Shown here one piece after another: positions 45,501 to 53,250 of a stretch of 64,000 bases of DNA. Every line of letters begins with the position of its first letter. The first letter of the stretch is position 1. A model generated the notes under the pieces. It saw only the letters and a program-made list of their open reading frames with translations, was not told the origin of the DNA and ran no database searches. Where the stretch lies: positions 20,791 through 84,790 of the forward strand of contig NZ_JAKFZS010000025.1 in the NCBI RefSeq assembly GCF_021654285.1, given 5' to 3'. The stretch is from Pseudoalteromonas luteoviolacea. GTDB lineage: Bacteria > Pseudomonadota > Gammaproteobacteria > Enterobacterales > Alteromonadaceae. The translations under genes were made by a program, and so were the position numbers.

Positions 45501-46406
45501 CATACGGGTGATATCGGTGTTTATGCTGAGACGGGTACCGTCAGCAGCATTTTATTGCCGGATAACCAAGAAATAGGCTTCACCGATTTTTCTTTCAGGG
45601 GCAACAAAATAGAAAATTTAGTGGTGCCAGCAGGCTTCACGGGAAGTTTGGATTTTGATAATAATCAGCTCAGCCAGCTCACCGTATTGGGGAGCCCGTA
45701 TTCCTTGAGTGCAAAAAACAATTTATTGGAATCGATTTCAATTTCTTCCGGTTCAGAGATTCAGGATTTGGATTTAGCTAACAATAAGCTGACTTCTGCT
45801 CAATTGTCTGGAAAATTTGAGAGTGTTGACTTATCTGGTAATCAGTTAACTGTATTTCATTTATTTCATAACGCTATCAATCGGAGTTTAAGCTTAGCCA
45901 ACAATCAGTTGTCTAATTTTACTGCTGAAGGGGAAATTAGTTTGAGTCTTAATTTATCCCATAATGCTTTTGAGCACCTAGACTTGCCAAAGTATAATGG
46001 TTTCGGTGATAAGTTAGATGTATCTAACAATCCTTTGAAGAGTATTAACTTCAATGGGGGAGATTTGTATACTCTGAATTTATCAGATACTGAGTTGACA
46101 GAGTTAGACTTATCGTCGTTAAGTAATCTGGCTGAGTTATTTATCAACAGAACGAATATTTCGTCGATTGATATTCCCGAGCGAGTGCGCGTATTTGCAG
46201 CTAATGAAGTGCCAGCGACGAGTTTCACAATACCTGTCAATAGTCGAGTAATGAGTATCAGTTTTAAAAAGAACTTACTTAATAGCATTGTCGGGTTAGA
46301 CAACTTAACGCAACGTGTAAGCATGCATGCCAGTTATACGGTGGTTGAGGAAGCGCTGCTAACCGAACTTAAAGCGCATCCATATGTTTACTTGTCAGGC
46401 CTTTAA
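39567..46406 (+). CDS. giant surface lipoprotein with PKD-like and leucine-rich repeats
   Basis: A 2279-residue predicted lipoprotein. The signal sequence ends in a lipobox-like LNAC (Cys27) followed by a flexible Gly/Ser linker. Residues ~50-430 hold PKD/cadherin-like domains, three of which share the pattern APxVSI...ASDSDGxVxSYxWS. A carboxypeptidase-regulatory-like segment follows (VAGKVTDSPIALAKVSMEIA...DENGDYTLDV). The middle (~600-1690) contains several lipocalin-like segments with repeated motifs such as GTWGLSF, GDWYLNF, GAWFNVD. The last ~580 residues are leucine-rich repeats (LTSLTSIAL, LDLSNNKRLQTL, LDLANNKLTSA, VDLSGNQL), like large marine adhesins or surface-binding proteins. 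The start at 39567 is set by a repeated ribosome site. Function: probable adhesion or binding at the cell surface, inferred. Confidence 0.85.
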   Translation: MLKRLFGDSVVPKALFLSMLLFGLNACGGSGGSDGTNSVANSGGGAPTEANEAPKVSIEGSTQAEQLVPITLIANASDSDGRIESYQWSFDPALPVSSDDFNSPSFTLVSKEIEQSFTFDVNVTVTDDQGEQAIASKTVEILVPDPITWHLNIDGKDSIQEQSTLQLSLSSDILVDSAAQILWSHDSSLPLMLTENDSGTLSVAIPDISESQVVNFTARVTLSDGRTNEQTHQVMLEAFDNLAPEVKITGEHEVVEGTTSVLVATANDSDGEVVSYSWSHNAEAGVTIIGETTESLSVSFDNIMVDQVVTFTVTVYDNQGATTTVEHSVNLIARANTAPEVSINAVQDAMERQPFTVIASAIDLDGEVVSHAWSHDSSLALTIEGQTSNTLTVVSSDIQSPQNITFTYTATDNQGASASTSTMVTVENVKVAFTVAGKVTDSPIALAKVSMEIADSTFETRADENGDYTLDVEVDEAHSGVLAKLSAQGVDQQSQVSLVSQLQSVAAIKEAAGIDEVVTADELFDVNVTNVTTAEYVLLGRDKQSFSNDSELNQVRARISSQEQLMLAAVIKAVIDHGVTLPDTVNSTLELANDPELVDELVASIAETQPNLIKQLEQEITSDDTLVEAVAFTPNGSYYLVETQYVDGLDYKLSFSPDGTGVLTTADKQETFNWTQTSQTISVQLDSEIFLKSNQFEHVSGFLTSFFTMNMYDHRHKSLAVMVEFYLSDTQAMAEHPADTYSTAAQLFGTADLAGITESELLGTWGLSFSRVSKQDYVELTFKAGGVLKFDIGQFAWVGSWHIEDGQVRLTSQFWNFSLKFIRPFDFGFQTLMEFGTVGAQTYRQGTFVKRQPITFKDIDYQKTWRKVSSKTSHSAFSIDENNNFNFRWHRGIQGDIEDGMLKRYRYQLNGRRVEFCNVALVNCDISGVYSYELLAQVGNTIAVVNVDEKQNFADLQSGIQFFKLSDKTWPLGQFTQSFFNTDKLERLFDAGTHLYSLTQGSVLYLRSELYCPTNPSPIRLCFDSIVFKGERYKASMEGPRLRLEQIGSNDVSYLEITDESEHSIVMCHFSEGASCGQGEQHEFSFAKPELEVTISQTGRGQLTFSQEQLFYGDSFYIEIDEAEGAILANISGCGGYLVDTGTYRRYWVDSLTSSCVIEVEFIDRTAHTQNMLLVDATPAGLTDSWYYTIDADGHGTFYGLDGSTSFTVQKRNANVYDFIFDDIIRTRVNGYNYYASKFALWYSSTSSAMSGCWNGSVDSADIEPGSNGHGLICTKVELAASQPPVEVAVDELVGDWYLNFDQSLTSYQLSLNEDGTGRLQSTDDGAVFNRQVNWQVTAENRFELTDETGMLAAFSVLRKEDSLFTLIAHETDHSDHAPWQMFGTWAMIRTGHQSLGVEQLKGAWFNVDDQNIDGFYLFAGGEYRSGRFNGAASAIMENNVLTVTTGFNTQSGEYDHLCGRAQPECETRIIAQYEVIALDGQRAYIRVLSGSGTSDALSVVEIEPAFAVDLELPAYFNSTKFYEKFNGTTRIWQFEQLEQPYFANLIIDEQSAFTVYYEKGEFWKSPNADGFRYKVQEVNVDALVLCPIVDGQCDVENQIELLFQVPFVEVSLDIPEALEATHNLISSRLKYGEHLEIKLRRNNQQRLYASAFSGCGIRLDWMNDFVVDFQSEPVKKSCMVKMTASPLPESNADRLGISDPVLKACIDRGRNEYIEYDHQLACLNSEAPTSLEGIEKLTSLTSIALRGIALNEEGSKRIGQLTNLTGLIVDMGPFYGGPDNLNLDLSSLINLKSLQLARLPQGHLTLPDTPELKLLSIFDSDITEVDLSGLQNLDYLSIGMTGVTTLDLSNNKRLQTLNAEGSSLQSISGVTPEHLLKNMDLQKTPIETLDLTGYSSLLLLDLSNSQLQEIDISPAVRLQRFTADHSQLQSMLFSSSSNVQEVSITDTPLTELHVGMMPKLNNLNIRRNNLLFLDFSEHTGDIGVYAETGTVSSILLPDNQEIGFTDFSFRGNKIENLVVPAGFTGSLDFDNNQLSQLTVLGSPYSLSAKNNLLESISISSGSEIQDLDLANNKLTSAQLSGKFESVDLSGNQLTVFHLFHNAINRSLSLANNQLSNFTAEGEISLSLNLSHNAFEHLDLPKYNGFGDKLDVSNNPLKSINFNGGDLYTLNLSDTELTELDLSSLSNLAELFINRTNISSIDIPERVRVFAANEVPATSFTIPVNSRVMSISFKKNLLNSIVGLDNLTQRVSMHASYTVVEEALLTELKAHPYVYLSGL

Positions 46407-46986
46407 CCAATAGGTAAGTGTCACTACATAACAGGGGAAGGCCACCTGCAAGTCAGGTGGCTCCAGTACGTTATAATTCAATTTGTTCTAAAAGCGAGTG
46501 AACGTCTAGTCCATGGTTTGCATCATAGTGTTTTTTTACTTTAACCGCTGAAGAAAGTTCAGTTCGGTTGTTCTATTATTGCTCGCGGTTCTACGACAAC
46601 ACTCTAAATCAGAAACACATCTTAAAGCTTAAGATATTGAAGGCATGACTCATGTTGGCCCAGCTGATAGTGGCTTGTGTAACCACAGATCCGTTCAGCG
46701 GTCAAAATAAACAGGAAATCGTGTCATTAAAAGAAATTAATCTAATATGTAAAACGAGTTACGTTGTATGATGAAATAAGACATACATGGATGACTTCTG
46801 CATGGTTTTTAGTTGGCGGGTTTAGAGAGCTGTGCTAAAAACTTAAATAGTATAAGGCTTATTCTATGAGTGAATGTACACCCCCTATTTTAGATATATA
46901 GGTAATGGCTCCTGTTTTTTCCATGGATGATATTTCCAGTTGTCTAGTTTTTTGTAATGGACTGAATATGAAAATGTTAGGTTGTA
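46407..46986. other. intergenic region, hairpin after the giant gene
   Basis: About 580 bases without a gene. A perfect hairpin GCCACCTG / CAGGTGGC (46441-46461, 5-base loop) follows the giant gene but lacks a T-run; it may still end the transcript. The remainder has no recognisable content. Confidence 0.5.
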
Positions 46987-47301
46987 GTGGTTATTAATAA
47001 AAACTTTTTTTTATGGTGCTTTTTACAAGGTACGATCATCTTTGTATCTTTAGCTTTTTATATTGATTATGCTAACCGGTATACTATTGAGTACATCAAC
47101 TCAGAAAATTCCTACTATGAAAAGTACCAAAGCATAATGGATAAGGGCTACGCCACAGAGTACGAAGTTAATTTATTAAGGAAGATGGAAGATGAACACA
47201 GAAAAGACAGGAAGGTAAGAGAGGAACGTTATTTTTTAACTTTAATACTTTTTTATTTTTTTACAGCTTTCTGGTTTTTTTATGTGGTTATAAAGGCCTA
47301 A
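46987..47301 (+). CDS. small membrane protein of unknown function
   Basis: A 104-residue protein from GTG 46987 (TTAGG five bases upstream). It has two transmembrane helices (FFLWCFLQGTIIFVSLAFYI and FLTLILFYFFTAFWFFYVVI) separated by a charged, helical ~50-residue loop (YEVNLLRKMEDEHRKDRKVREERY). Unrecognised. It is followed at once by a second open frame with hydrophobic content, which could be a coupled partner or a frameshifted continuation. Confidence 0.5.
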   Translation: MVINKNFFLWCFLQGTIIFVSLAFYIDYANRYTIEYINSENSYYEKYQSIMDKGYATEYEVNLLRKMEDEHRKDRKVREERYFLTLILFYFFTAFWFFYVVIKA

Positions 47302-47471
47302 TATCTATAAATCCAGTTGTTTTTTCTATAGTGAATTTTGCTTCTTTGTTGTTTTACTCTTCAAGTTTTGGGCAGGCAGTAGCTTGGTCAATTGTAATAT
47401 CAATATGTTATTACGTAGCTGTTTATAGGAAGGTAAGAACTAAACGTATCTCCGGCAAGGTAAGTGGTTAA
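47301..47471 (+). CDS. possible small membrane protein or frameshifted tail of the 46987 gene
   Basis: An open frame (ISINPVVFSIVNFASLLFYS...SSFGQAVAWSIVISICYYV...KRISGKVSG) of up to 57 codons begins within the stop of the preceding gene. No good start codon exists: ATA at 47301 with AAAGG upstream, or GTG at 47331. Two hydrophobic stretches fit a small membrane protein. Either a coupled gene or a frame-broken remnant. Confidence 0.3.
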   Translation: MSINPVVFSIVNFASLLFYSSSFGQAVAWSIVISICYYVAVYRKVRTKRISGKVSG

Positions 47472-47502
47472 TATGTATCTATTTAAGGTTTCACAATGCA
47501 TA

Positions 47503-48501
47503 GGCCTTGTTGATCAAATAGGCCTTACTGAGGCCTTATTATTTTTACCAATATTCAGGCATACCTAGCCTGTTCATCGTGTTGATCACCTTGGCTTTAA
47601 TCATTACTTCTGTGTGTTGGCTGTTGAAGGTGCGGCTTGTTAATTTGTCACCCGTAAGCTGTTTAAAACGATAAACGCCTGTTTCAGCCAGCGAACGCTC
47701 GTGATAACCTGACTTTTCCTTCCATTGCTTTAAACCAATTTGATGCATTAATATTATGGTGCAGTTTCTCGGGTGACCTTTCTTCCAATATTGGGCATTT
47801 TCCCTTGGGGGCTCGGAGTTTAGCAGCAACTTCATCATAGCAATCACGCGTATCATAAGCACCATCACAGGTTACTCTGTCAATATTTCTGCTTAGTGGC
47901 CGTAGTAAATCACCTAACGCTTCACCGTCCGACATATTCACCATTGATAGCTTTGCATTGACAATGTCATGACTGGCTGCATCTATCGATAAATGCAATT
48001 TACGCCAAGGTCGACGCGTGCTGGCTCGGTGTTTTCGGGTATGCCATTCGCCATTACCATAAACTTTTAGGCCGGTGCTATCGACAACAATATCAATAAA
48101 TCCGTGTGTGGTTGGCTTGGTTCTATACTGAACATCTATTGTCTTTTCTCGCTTGCACAAACAGTTGTAAACAAATAAATGAATAGGTGCATCCATTAAA
48201 TTGAGGAGTGAATTAACGAACTCTTGGAGTGCTCGAAGTGGCAAATTAAAGGCAGATCGAAGTGTCAGGCAAGTTTCAATTGCAAAGTCAGTGTATTTAT
48301 TTGAACGACTACGATCACCTTGTTTTTCTGTGGTTTACCATTATTGAATAGCGTCGTCGCTGAGCCAAATAGCAATATTGCCACGCTGTATCAACGCTCG
48401 GTTATAGGCAGAGCAGTTCTTAATTTTCTTTGTCATGGTGGCTTGAGTTGCATTATGTTTTACGCAAAAGGTTAAAATTTAAACTATTTAGGACGCAAGG
48501 C
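47503..48501 (-). mobile_element. degenerate IS5-family insertion sequence
   Basis: About 1 kb bounded by imperfect inverted ends: GGCCTTGTTGATCAAAT at the left and a sequence ending GCAAGGCC at the right (12 of 17 positions agreeing by my alignment). It encloses a broken transposase gene. No convincing target duplication is seen. A fragment of a second copy lies at 49306-49529. Confidence 0.75.
47545..48436 (-). pseudogene. IS5-family transposase, broken by stops and a frameshift
   Basis: Read leftward from ATG 48436, the product begins MTKKIKNCSAYNRALIQRGN, then meets in-frame TAA codons (AIQ-stop-W-stop-TTEKQGDRSR), continues NKYTDFAIETCLTLRSAFNLP, and carries the IS5 catalytic-domain motifs VVDSTGLKVYGNGEWHTRKH and WRKLHLSIDAASHDIV, then CDGAYDTRDCYDEV. 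After about 47860 the reading shifts frame to the C-terminal part (HERSLAETGVYRFKQLTGDKL). Two nonsense codons plus a shift make it non-functional. Confidence 0.85.
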
Positions 48502-48822
48502 CATAATGGAATACAACGAGGGTATTGTAGTATTTGAACGAGATGAGTAAGGTAAAATTATTACGATTAGAACGTTGTCAAATTAGTGTGCGAGAAATAA
48601 AGATAAGTACCAAGGTGTTTTTTTAAAAGTGTTTAATAACTTTAATTTCATAGGTCTTTTTGTTAGCGTAAAATTGTAATGAAATGGGGTCTTTATTAAT
48701 AAATGATGGTTTTGTGTTTGTGGGTTTTATTATATTTAAGTTTTATTAAAATTTTTTTGTTTTTTCATCTTCTTATTTATTTTAATAAAGCCCTATTAAT
48801 GCCTAATAGGGCTGATATCTTA
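48502..48822. other. AT-rich intergenic region without a gene
   Basis: About 320 bases between the IS remnant and GG peptide E. Apart from the terminator of GG peptide E at its right end, nothing is recognisable. Confidence 0.45.
48789..48813 (-). terminator. terminator of GG peptide E
   Basis: Perfect 10-bp stem (AGCCCTATTA / TAATAGGGCT) with a 5-base loop, followed on the minus strand by TTATTAAAATA. It begins ten bases beyond the stop codon. Confidence 0.75.
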
Positions 48823-48990
48823 TTAGTGTGGAGGTAACGGGCGATATGGAGGACGGTCAGTGCCACTACATCCATAGCCGTTTGCACTAACATAAGACGA
48901 ACCGCCTCCAACATAAGGTGTTTGAGCTTGGTTTATAGAAGCATTATTGTTTAAATTCTTTAGCTTTTTTTTCTTTAATGAGATATTCAT
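48823..48990 (-). CDS. double-glycine-leader peptide, Pro/Tyr-rich core (GG peptide E)
   Basis: A 55-residue peptide. The leader MNISLKKKKLKNLNNNASI...TPYVGG (29 residues) follows the family plan. The core GSSYVSANGYGCSGTDRPPYRPLPPH has a single Cys and is rich in Pro, Tyr and Gly, unlike the Cys-pair cores of the other members. Upstream, AAGGATAAAGAC precedes the ATG. A good terminator follows, supporting an independent transcript. Likely GG-cleaved and exported; activity unknown. Confidence 0.72.
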   Translation of the reverse strand: MNISLKKKKLKNLNNNASINQAQTPYVGGGSSYVSANGYGCSGTDRPPYRPLPPH

Positions 48991-49305
48991 GTCTTTATCC
49001 TTAATTAAATATCATTGTGTTAACGTTTTTTGCGTTGGGTTTACACTATCATAATATTTCTTTTTTTCAACTATAAATATTAAATATTAAAATATTAATT
49101 GGTTTATTGTTTTTTAATATTTTTTTAAGGTTTTTTTCGTTGGTGAGAAGGGTTGGGGTTTAATTGGTTTTTTAGGTTTTAACAAATGCTTTTTTGTGAT
49201 GGTGGTATAACAATGATTTTTAATTAATCTATGGTTTGCTGTTTTAAGTGCGTTATAAGGTGGTTTTTAAACTTTATGTTTTTATCTAGTGGTTTAGAAC
49301 GGCGC
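48991..49305. other. AT-rich intergenic region without a gene
   Basis: About 315 bases, very rich in T-runs on the plus strand; presumably the promoter region of GG peptide E. No other structure seen. Confidence 0.4.
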
Positions 49306-49529
49306 TGTTGATCACCTTGGTTTTAATCATTACTTCTGTGTGTTGGCCGTTGAAGGTACGGCTTGTTAATTTGTTATCTGTAAGCTTTTTAAAGCGATAA
49401 ACGCCCATTTCAGCCAGAGAGTGCTCGTGATAACCTGACTTTTCCTTCCATTGCTTTCAATTTGTTGCATTAATATTATGGTGCAGTTTCTCGGGTGACC
49501 TTTCTCCCAATATTGGGCATTTTCCCTTC
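49306..49529 (-). mobile_element. fragment of a second IS5-type transposase
   Basis: About 225 bases that closely match 47578-47812, the C-terminal part of the transposase pseudogene (e.g. GTTGATCACCTTGG, ACTTCTGTGTGTTGG, TTGGGCATTTTCCCTT). Both ends of the element are missing. A small deletion near 49460 shifts the frame. It is therefore a decayed partial copy. Confidence 0.8.
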
Positions 49530-49823
49530 GGATCTACGAACTACGAGACCTTAGCCGCAATATATACCGTTCAGCTTTAGAGCAAGCAAGTTGTAACACT
49601 CGGTTGAAACCTTTGTGGAGCAAGCGATAAAACATGTTGTTATCCTAGTTGTAGAGTTGCCCACATACTGACTGTTGTACATAGCCGCCACATTAAAGTG
49701 GCTATTAAGAGGGAGCGGGGCAGAAAACGCGAGTGTAATGCGTGTAGCATTAATAAAAGGATAGGAAGGAAAGCTCACTACAATGCTCTATACTCAAAAT
49801 GTGTTGCTCGGCAAGTTTGTCAT

Positions 49824-50909
49824 ATGATCGAACGTTTTAACCTCCTATTTAACAATGTAATCAATACTGGTTGCGACAATGACGATGTTTATGCGCATAA
49901 GATCCGAGTGTGTAATATTTTCGCGCTCTTGTCTTGTACCATCGTTGTGTTTGATGCCTGTTTGTTTATCTTCTTCTATACATCCATGACAGCCGTTTTA
50001 ATGAATATGCTGTTTTTAGTCGCTTGTTGCTTGGCGCTGACTTTACAATTTTACAAACATCACTACTTCGCAGGGTTAGTACTATTTGTCAGCGTTATAA
50101 GTTTTATTTTTATTCAGGCTTACTGGGTTATTGGAAATGAGGTTGGCATTCAAAACACATTTTTGACCCTCTTACCCATGCCATGGTTGTTACTTGAAGG
50201 GAGCCGGAGAAGCACAAAAATACTCTTGTCTGTTCTTTGCTGTAGTTGCTACTTTTTTATTGAATACCACCAGCCTGTTGCTCCGATAATAACTTTGCAG
50301 AGTGCACATAAAGGCGTTTTACAAATACTGTATGAATTACTCGCTATGTTTGTGTTAATTTTAATTGCAGTTACATTTGATAATGATCGCTATAAGTTTG
50401 AAAACAGGCTGAAAAAGATGGCGATGACAGATGGTTTGACTGGCATTGCCAATCGAAAAAAGCTTCTTATCGAGGGTGCTAAGGCACTATCTGCCGTTAA
50501 GCGACATGAGTTACCATTTTGTGTTGCACTAATGGACATAGATCACTTTAAAAAAGTAAATGATAATTATGGTCATAGCCATGGAGATGCTGCGTTGAAG
50601 ATAGTGGCAAAACTATTAGCAGAAACTACACGAGAAAGCGATATCATTGGACGATATGGAGGTGAGGAATTTGCCATTATATTACAAGGCACAGATATAG
50701 CTTCGGCAATCGATAAGTTGAATTTAATACGTAAAAAAATAGAAGTAGAACAGATTTGTTATGGTGGTATTTGTATCAATTGCACTGCAAGCTTTGGAGT
50801 TACTCAATTGAACAGCCCAGGTCAAAGTTTAACCGAGTTGTTTGACCAAGCAGATACGGCATTATATGACTCTAAAGATAAGGGAAGAAATTGCGTATCT
50901 GCTTACTAA
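49824..50909 (+). CDS. membrane-bound diguanylate cyclase (GGDEF domain)
   Basis: A ~361-residue enzyme that makes cyclic di-GMP from two GTP. I start at ATG 49824 (MIERFNLLFNNVI) because the in-frame extension back to 49698 is basic, Cys-rich and unlike protein. Five to six transmembrane helices (VCNIFALLSCTIVVFDACLF to LLAMFVLILIAVTF) lead into a GGDEF domain (MTDGLTGIANRKKL ... MDIDHFKKVNDNYGHSHGD). The active loop is RYGGEEF, and an inhibitory-site RESD lies five residues before it, so it should be active and product-inhibited. No EAL domain. The sensed signal is unknown. Confidence 0.9.
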   Translation: MIERFNLLFNNVINTGCDNDDVYAHKIRVCNIFALLSCTIVVFDACLFIFFYTSMTAVLMNMLFLVACCLALTLQFYKHHYFAGLVLFVSVISFIFIQAYWVIGNEVGIQNTFLTLLPMPWLLLEGSRRSTKILLSVLCCSCYFFIEYHQPVAPIITLQSAHKGVLQILYELLAMFVLILIAVTFDNDRYKFENRLKKMAMTDGLTGIANRKKLLIEGAKALSAVKRHELPFCVALMDIDHFKKVNDNYGHSHGDAALKIVAKLLAETTRESDIIGRYGGEEFAIILQGTDIASAIDKLNLIRKKIEVEQICYGGICINCTASFGVTQLNSPGQSLTELFDQADTALYDSKDKGRNCVSAY

Positions 50910-51313
50910 TTACTTTATAAATAAATGTTATGCGTACCTATCATCAGCTGCTTTATTGGTTGAGCGTAAAATACAATAGATGACATAAACGTAGTGTCTA
51001 TAAATGTTAACTCAAATATTAATAGTTTTCAGAGGACGTTCAAAATTCTTTTTCAACTTAAAAAGTTAAATATCAAGCTCGTTAACTAATCCTTCATTAA
51101 AATATATTGCTAGCCTGGATAAGCAAAAGCTATAGTTGTGTATTGGCATTGGTTGCTTTGCTGTTGATTAATGTTCACCGTGTTTGATAGATACGCTAAC
51201 TAGGTAAAAAATGAAACCACATATTGGTGTAAGGTTTTAAATGAGTAAGGAAAAGTAAAGTGTTGTGAGTATTAGGGGAATTTCCTCACCCCTAATACTT
51301 AAACTTTAACAAG
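50910..51313. other. intergenic region ending in a strong hairpin
   Basis: About 400 bases with no gene. A perfect 11-bp stem (AGTATTAGGGG / CCCCTAATACT, 51268-51299) lies just after the stop of the leftward 51314 gene and may terminate it; it has no clear T-run. Confidence 0.5.
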
Positions 51314-51571
51314 CTATACTTCGCCAACAGCCTGACAAGTGACTACACCTACTTTGTAAGCAGGTGGGTATGTTACTCTAAAGCATTGCGCGATACGTAC
51401 ATTACGAACGTTTGGGTAGCGACGCTTTAAGTTGAGTATGGCACTGCCTCTGGCAGTATCATAATTTAGATGCTCAGCACCGCCCCAAGCGCTTACTGTA
51501 GCGGCTTGAGCTGCATAACTGGCTAGTCCAAGCATTGAGCCAGCAATAATAGATAACAATTTACGTGTCAT
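51314..51571 (-). CDS. small secreted peptide, distant relative of the 5904/6487 pair
   Basis: An 85-residue protein with AAGGAG before its ATG and a signal peptide (LLSIIAGSMLGLASYAAQAA). The mature part shares the layout of the tandem peptides at 5904 and 6487: a helix (ARGSAILNLKRRYPNV against AMVKFRNDFEAKYPGV), then a strand ending in Cys (VRIAQCFRV against IIYSACYYP), then a terminal Cys strand (GVVTCQAVGEV against NVFICEGKGRV). The similarity is by eye and modest. Function unknown. Confidence 0.65.
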   Translation of the reverse strand: MTRKLLSIIAGSMLGLASYAAQAATVSAWGGAEHLNYDTARGSAILNLKRRYPNVRNVRIAQCFRVTYPPAYKVGVVTCQAVGEV

Positions 51572-51662
51572 TTTTACTCTCCTTGTTTGCTATTTTAATC
51601 TTATATGTATTGAATTTGACTGCGCGTTATTTGGTTGTATAGGTTCTTCCATTTCAAATAAG

Positions 51663-51693
51663 AGGCTTGGAGGAGCACACCCCAACCAAGCCT
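51663..51693 (-). terminator. hairpin after the 51701 gene
   Basis: Perfect 8-bp stem (AGGCTTGG / CCAAGCCT) with a 15-base loop, followed on the minus strand by CTTATTTG; weak T-run. Confidence 0.45.
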
Positions 51694-51700
51694 TAAGCAT

Positions 51701-52801
51701 TTATTTAGCAGTCTCAATGAAATTAACTAAATCTTTCTCTAGGGATAAGTCAAGTAGAGAGGATTTAATTATGCTAGAAGATAACGTTGATGTGGCAAGT
51801 TCATTTTTATTTGAACTTAGTACTTTAATCGTTCCTTCACTAATTAATACTTGGTCGCCGGGGTTAAAGTACACACCTTTAGTGTCATTGATCAATAAGC
51901 CTTTATATCCCAGTATACTTGGCACAAAGTCTTCTCCAGGCTGCGCTAGTTCTTTACGAAGGATTGAAGTGTCTTGTAATTTGGCAACTTCAGATATGCG
52001 ATATTGCAAATAATCACTTAACTTTTCTAATGGCACAGAAGGGTTTTCACGTCCAGAATACTTGAGTAACGTGACCGTTGAAGTTGTACTGTCTTGTTCC
52101 GCTATCTCTGTCTCAATATTTGAGTTTGCTGATTGAAATGTACCGGTGACATAAATATTTCCTTTATTTTGTTCTATGTACGGGCCAACAAAATCAGCAG
52201 GAACAGACGAGTAGTTTTCAAAATAACCACAAAACTGAGTGTAAACACCGCGATCGGCACGTTGTGGATCATAAATCGTTCTGTTTGAGTTGTCTAAATT
52301 GGTCGCATTTGTTGAACCTGGTTTATGTGACCATCGACGATTGCTATCTCGGCGATACCAGTGATAGTCATAATGTGGTGCCAATACGAGTGCACTCAAA
52401 GTCAGGCTATTGCTAAAGTTTGATTTTTTATAATTCCATAATGAACTTGGTACCTCTCTAAAACCATCTGCTTTGGCACCTGCGATGACACCAGCACAGC
52501 TCGCCCCATTGTCAGAATTGAACCCTCGGTGGCCCTTAGCATAGCCAGGTTGAGATTTGGCATTTGTTGGAGAGATACGGTTAGCGGCGTAATTGTAGCA
52601 GTTATTGTAACGCTGGTGATTGCCTCCGGTGTTCCAATAAGTAGGGTGATATCCAGGAATAAACGGATAGATCCGAGAAGATGACTCCGATACCAATTCT
52701 GCCAAATTAAATTGTGTGTTGCTTTGTGCATTTGCACTGACTGCTTGGACTGCACCGCTGCTAAGCAAAGGGAGCAAACAAAGGCCAATAAATTTATTCA
52801 T
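51701..52801 (-). CDS. secreted protein of a conserved uncharacterised family (NCYNYA / WSHKPGST motifs)
   Basis: A 366-residue exported protein (signal peptide ending SSGAVQAVSA). Its centre has NCYNYAANRISPTNAKSQPG (Cys about 67), SCAGVIAGAKADGF, then HYDYHWYRRDSNRRWSHKPG followed by TNATNLDNSNRTIYDPQRADRG and FCGYF. I recall this combination from uncharacterised secreted proteins in several phyla. An early Cys and later His residues followed by Asn/Asp would fit a papain- or NlpC-like fold, but this is speculation. The C-terminal ~150 residues are a separate Ser/Thr-rich region. The gene stands alone, with the 51314 peptide downstream. Confidence 0.65.
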   Translation of the reverse strand: MNKFIGLCLLPLLSSGAVQAVSANAQSNTQFNLAELVSESSSRIYPFIPGYHPTYWNTGGNHQRYNNCYNYAANRISPTNAKSQPGYAKGHRGFNSDNGASCAGVIAGAKADGFREVPSSLWNYKKSNFSNSLTLSALVLAPHYDYHWYRRDSNRRWSHKPGSTNATNLDNSNRTIYDPQRADRGVYTQFCGYFENYSSVPADFVGPYIEQNKGNIYVTGTFQSANSNIETEIAEQDSTTSTVTLLKYSGRENPSVPLEKLSDYLQYRISEVAKLQDTSILRKELAQPGEDFVPSILGYKGLLINDTKGVYFNPGDQVLISEGTIKVLSSNKNELATSTLSSSIIKSSLLDLSLEKDLVNFIETAK

Positions 52802-53250
52802 AATTAAATATTCCTTTTACATTGAATTTAATTTTCGATTTGAGCATTGATTATCTTTTATGTAAACGGTTTGTTTGTTTTTTGATATGAAAAAATTTCT
52901 ACTAAATTTTTCTTATTTTTATCACAGCATCGAAAGTTAGCCAGAAATCACTTAAATGGAAATTAAAAAAATGTTTCAGAGTCAGCTAGTTGGTTACAAA
53001 TCTAATATCAATATTTAGCTGGCGCAATATAGTAGTAATTTCGGATTGTGCCTTTTGGGGGAGTAATAAAAAAGAGAAGTTGGCGATAGAGATATTAGGG
53101 CAATAGCGAGTATAAGTACGTTATATTGCCAAAGTAGCGGTAATTAATTTTACAGCCCAAATCTACATCAGATGAGTAAAGCAAAAACATCATAATTGGC
53201 TTGAATTATGCTTCAAATAGATATACTCAGTAGAACATAATAGGAATTAC
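52802..53250. other. intergenic region without a gene
   Basis: About 450 bases between divergent genes. No repeat, RNA gene or named regulatory site is apparent. Confidence 0.45.
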
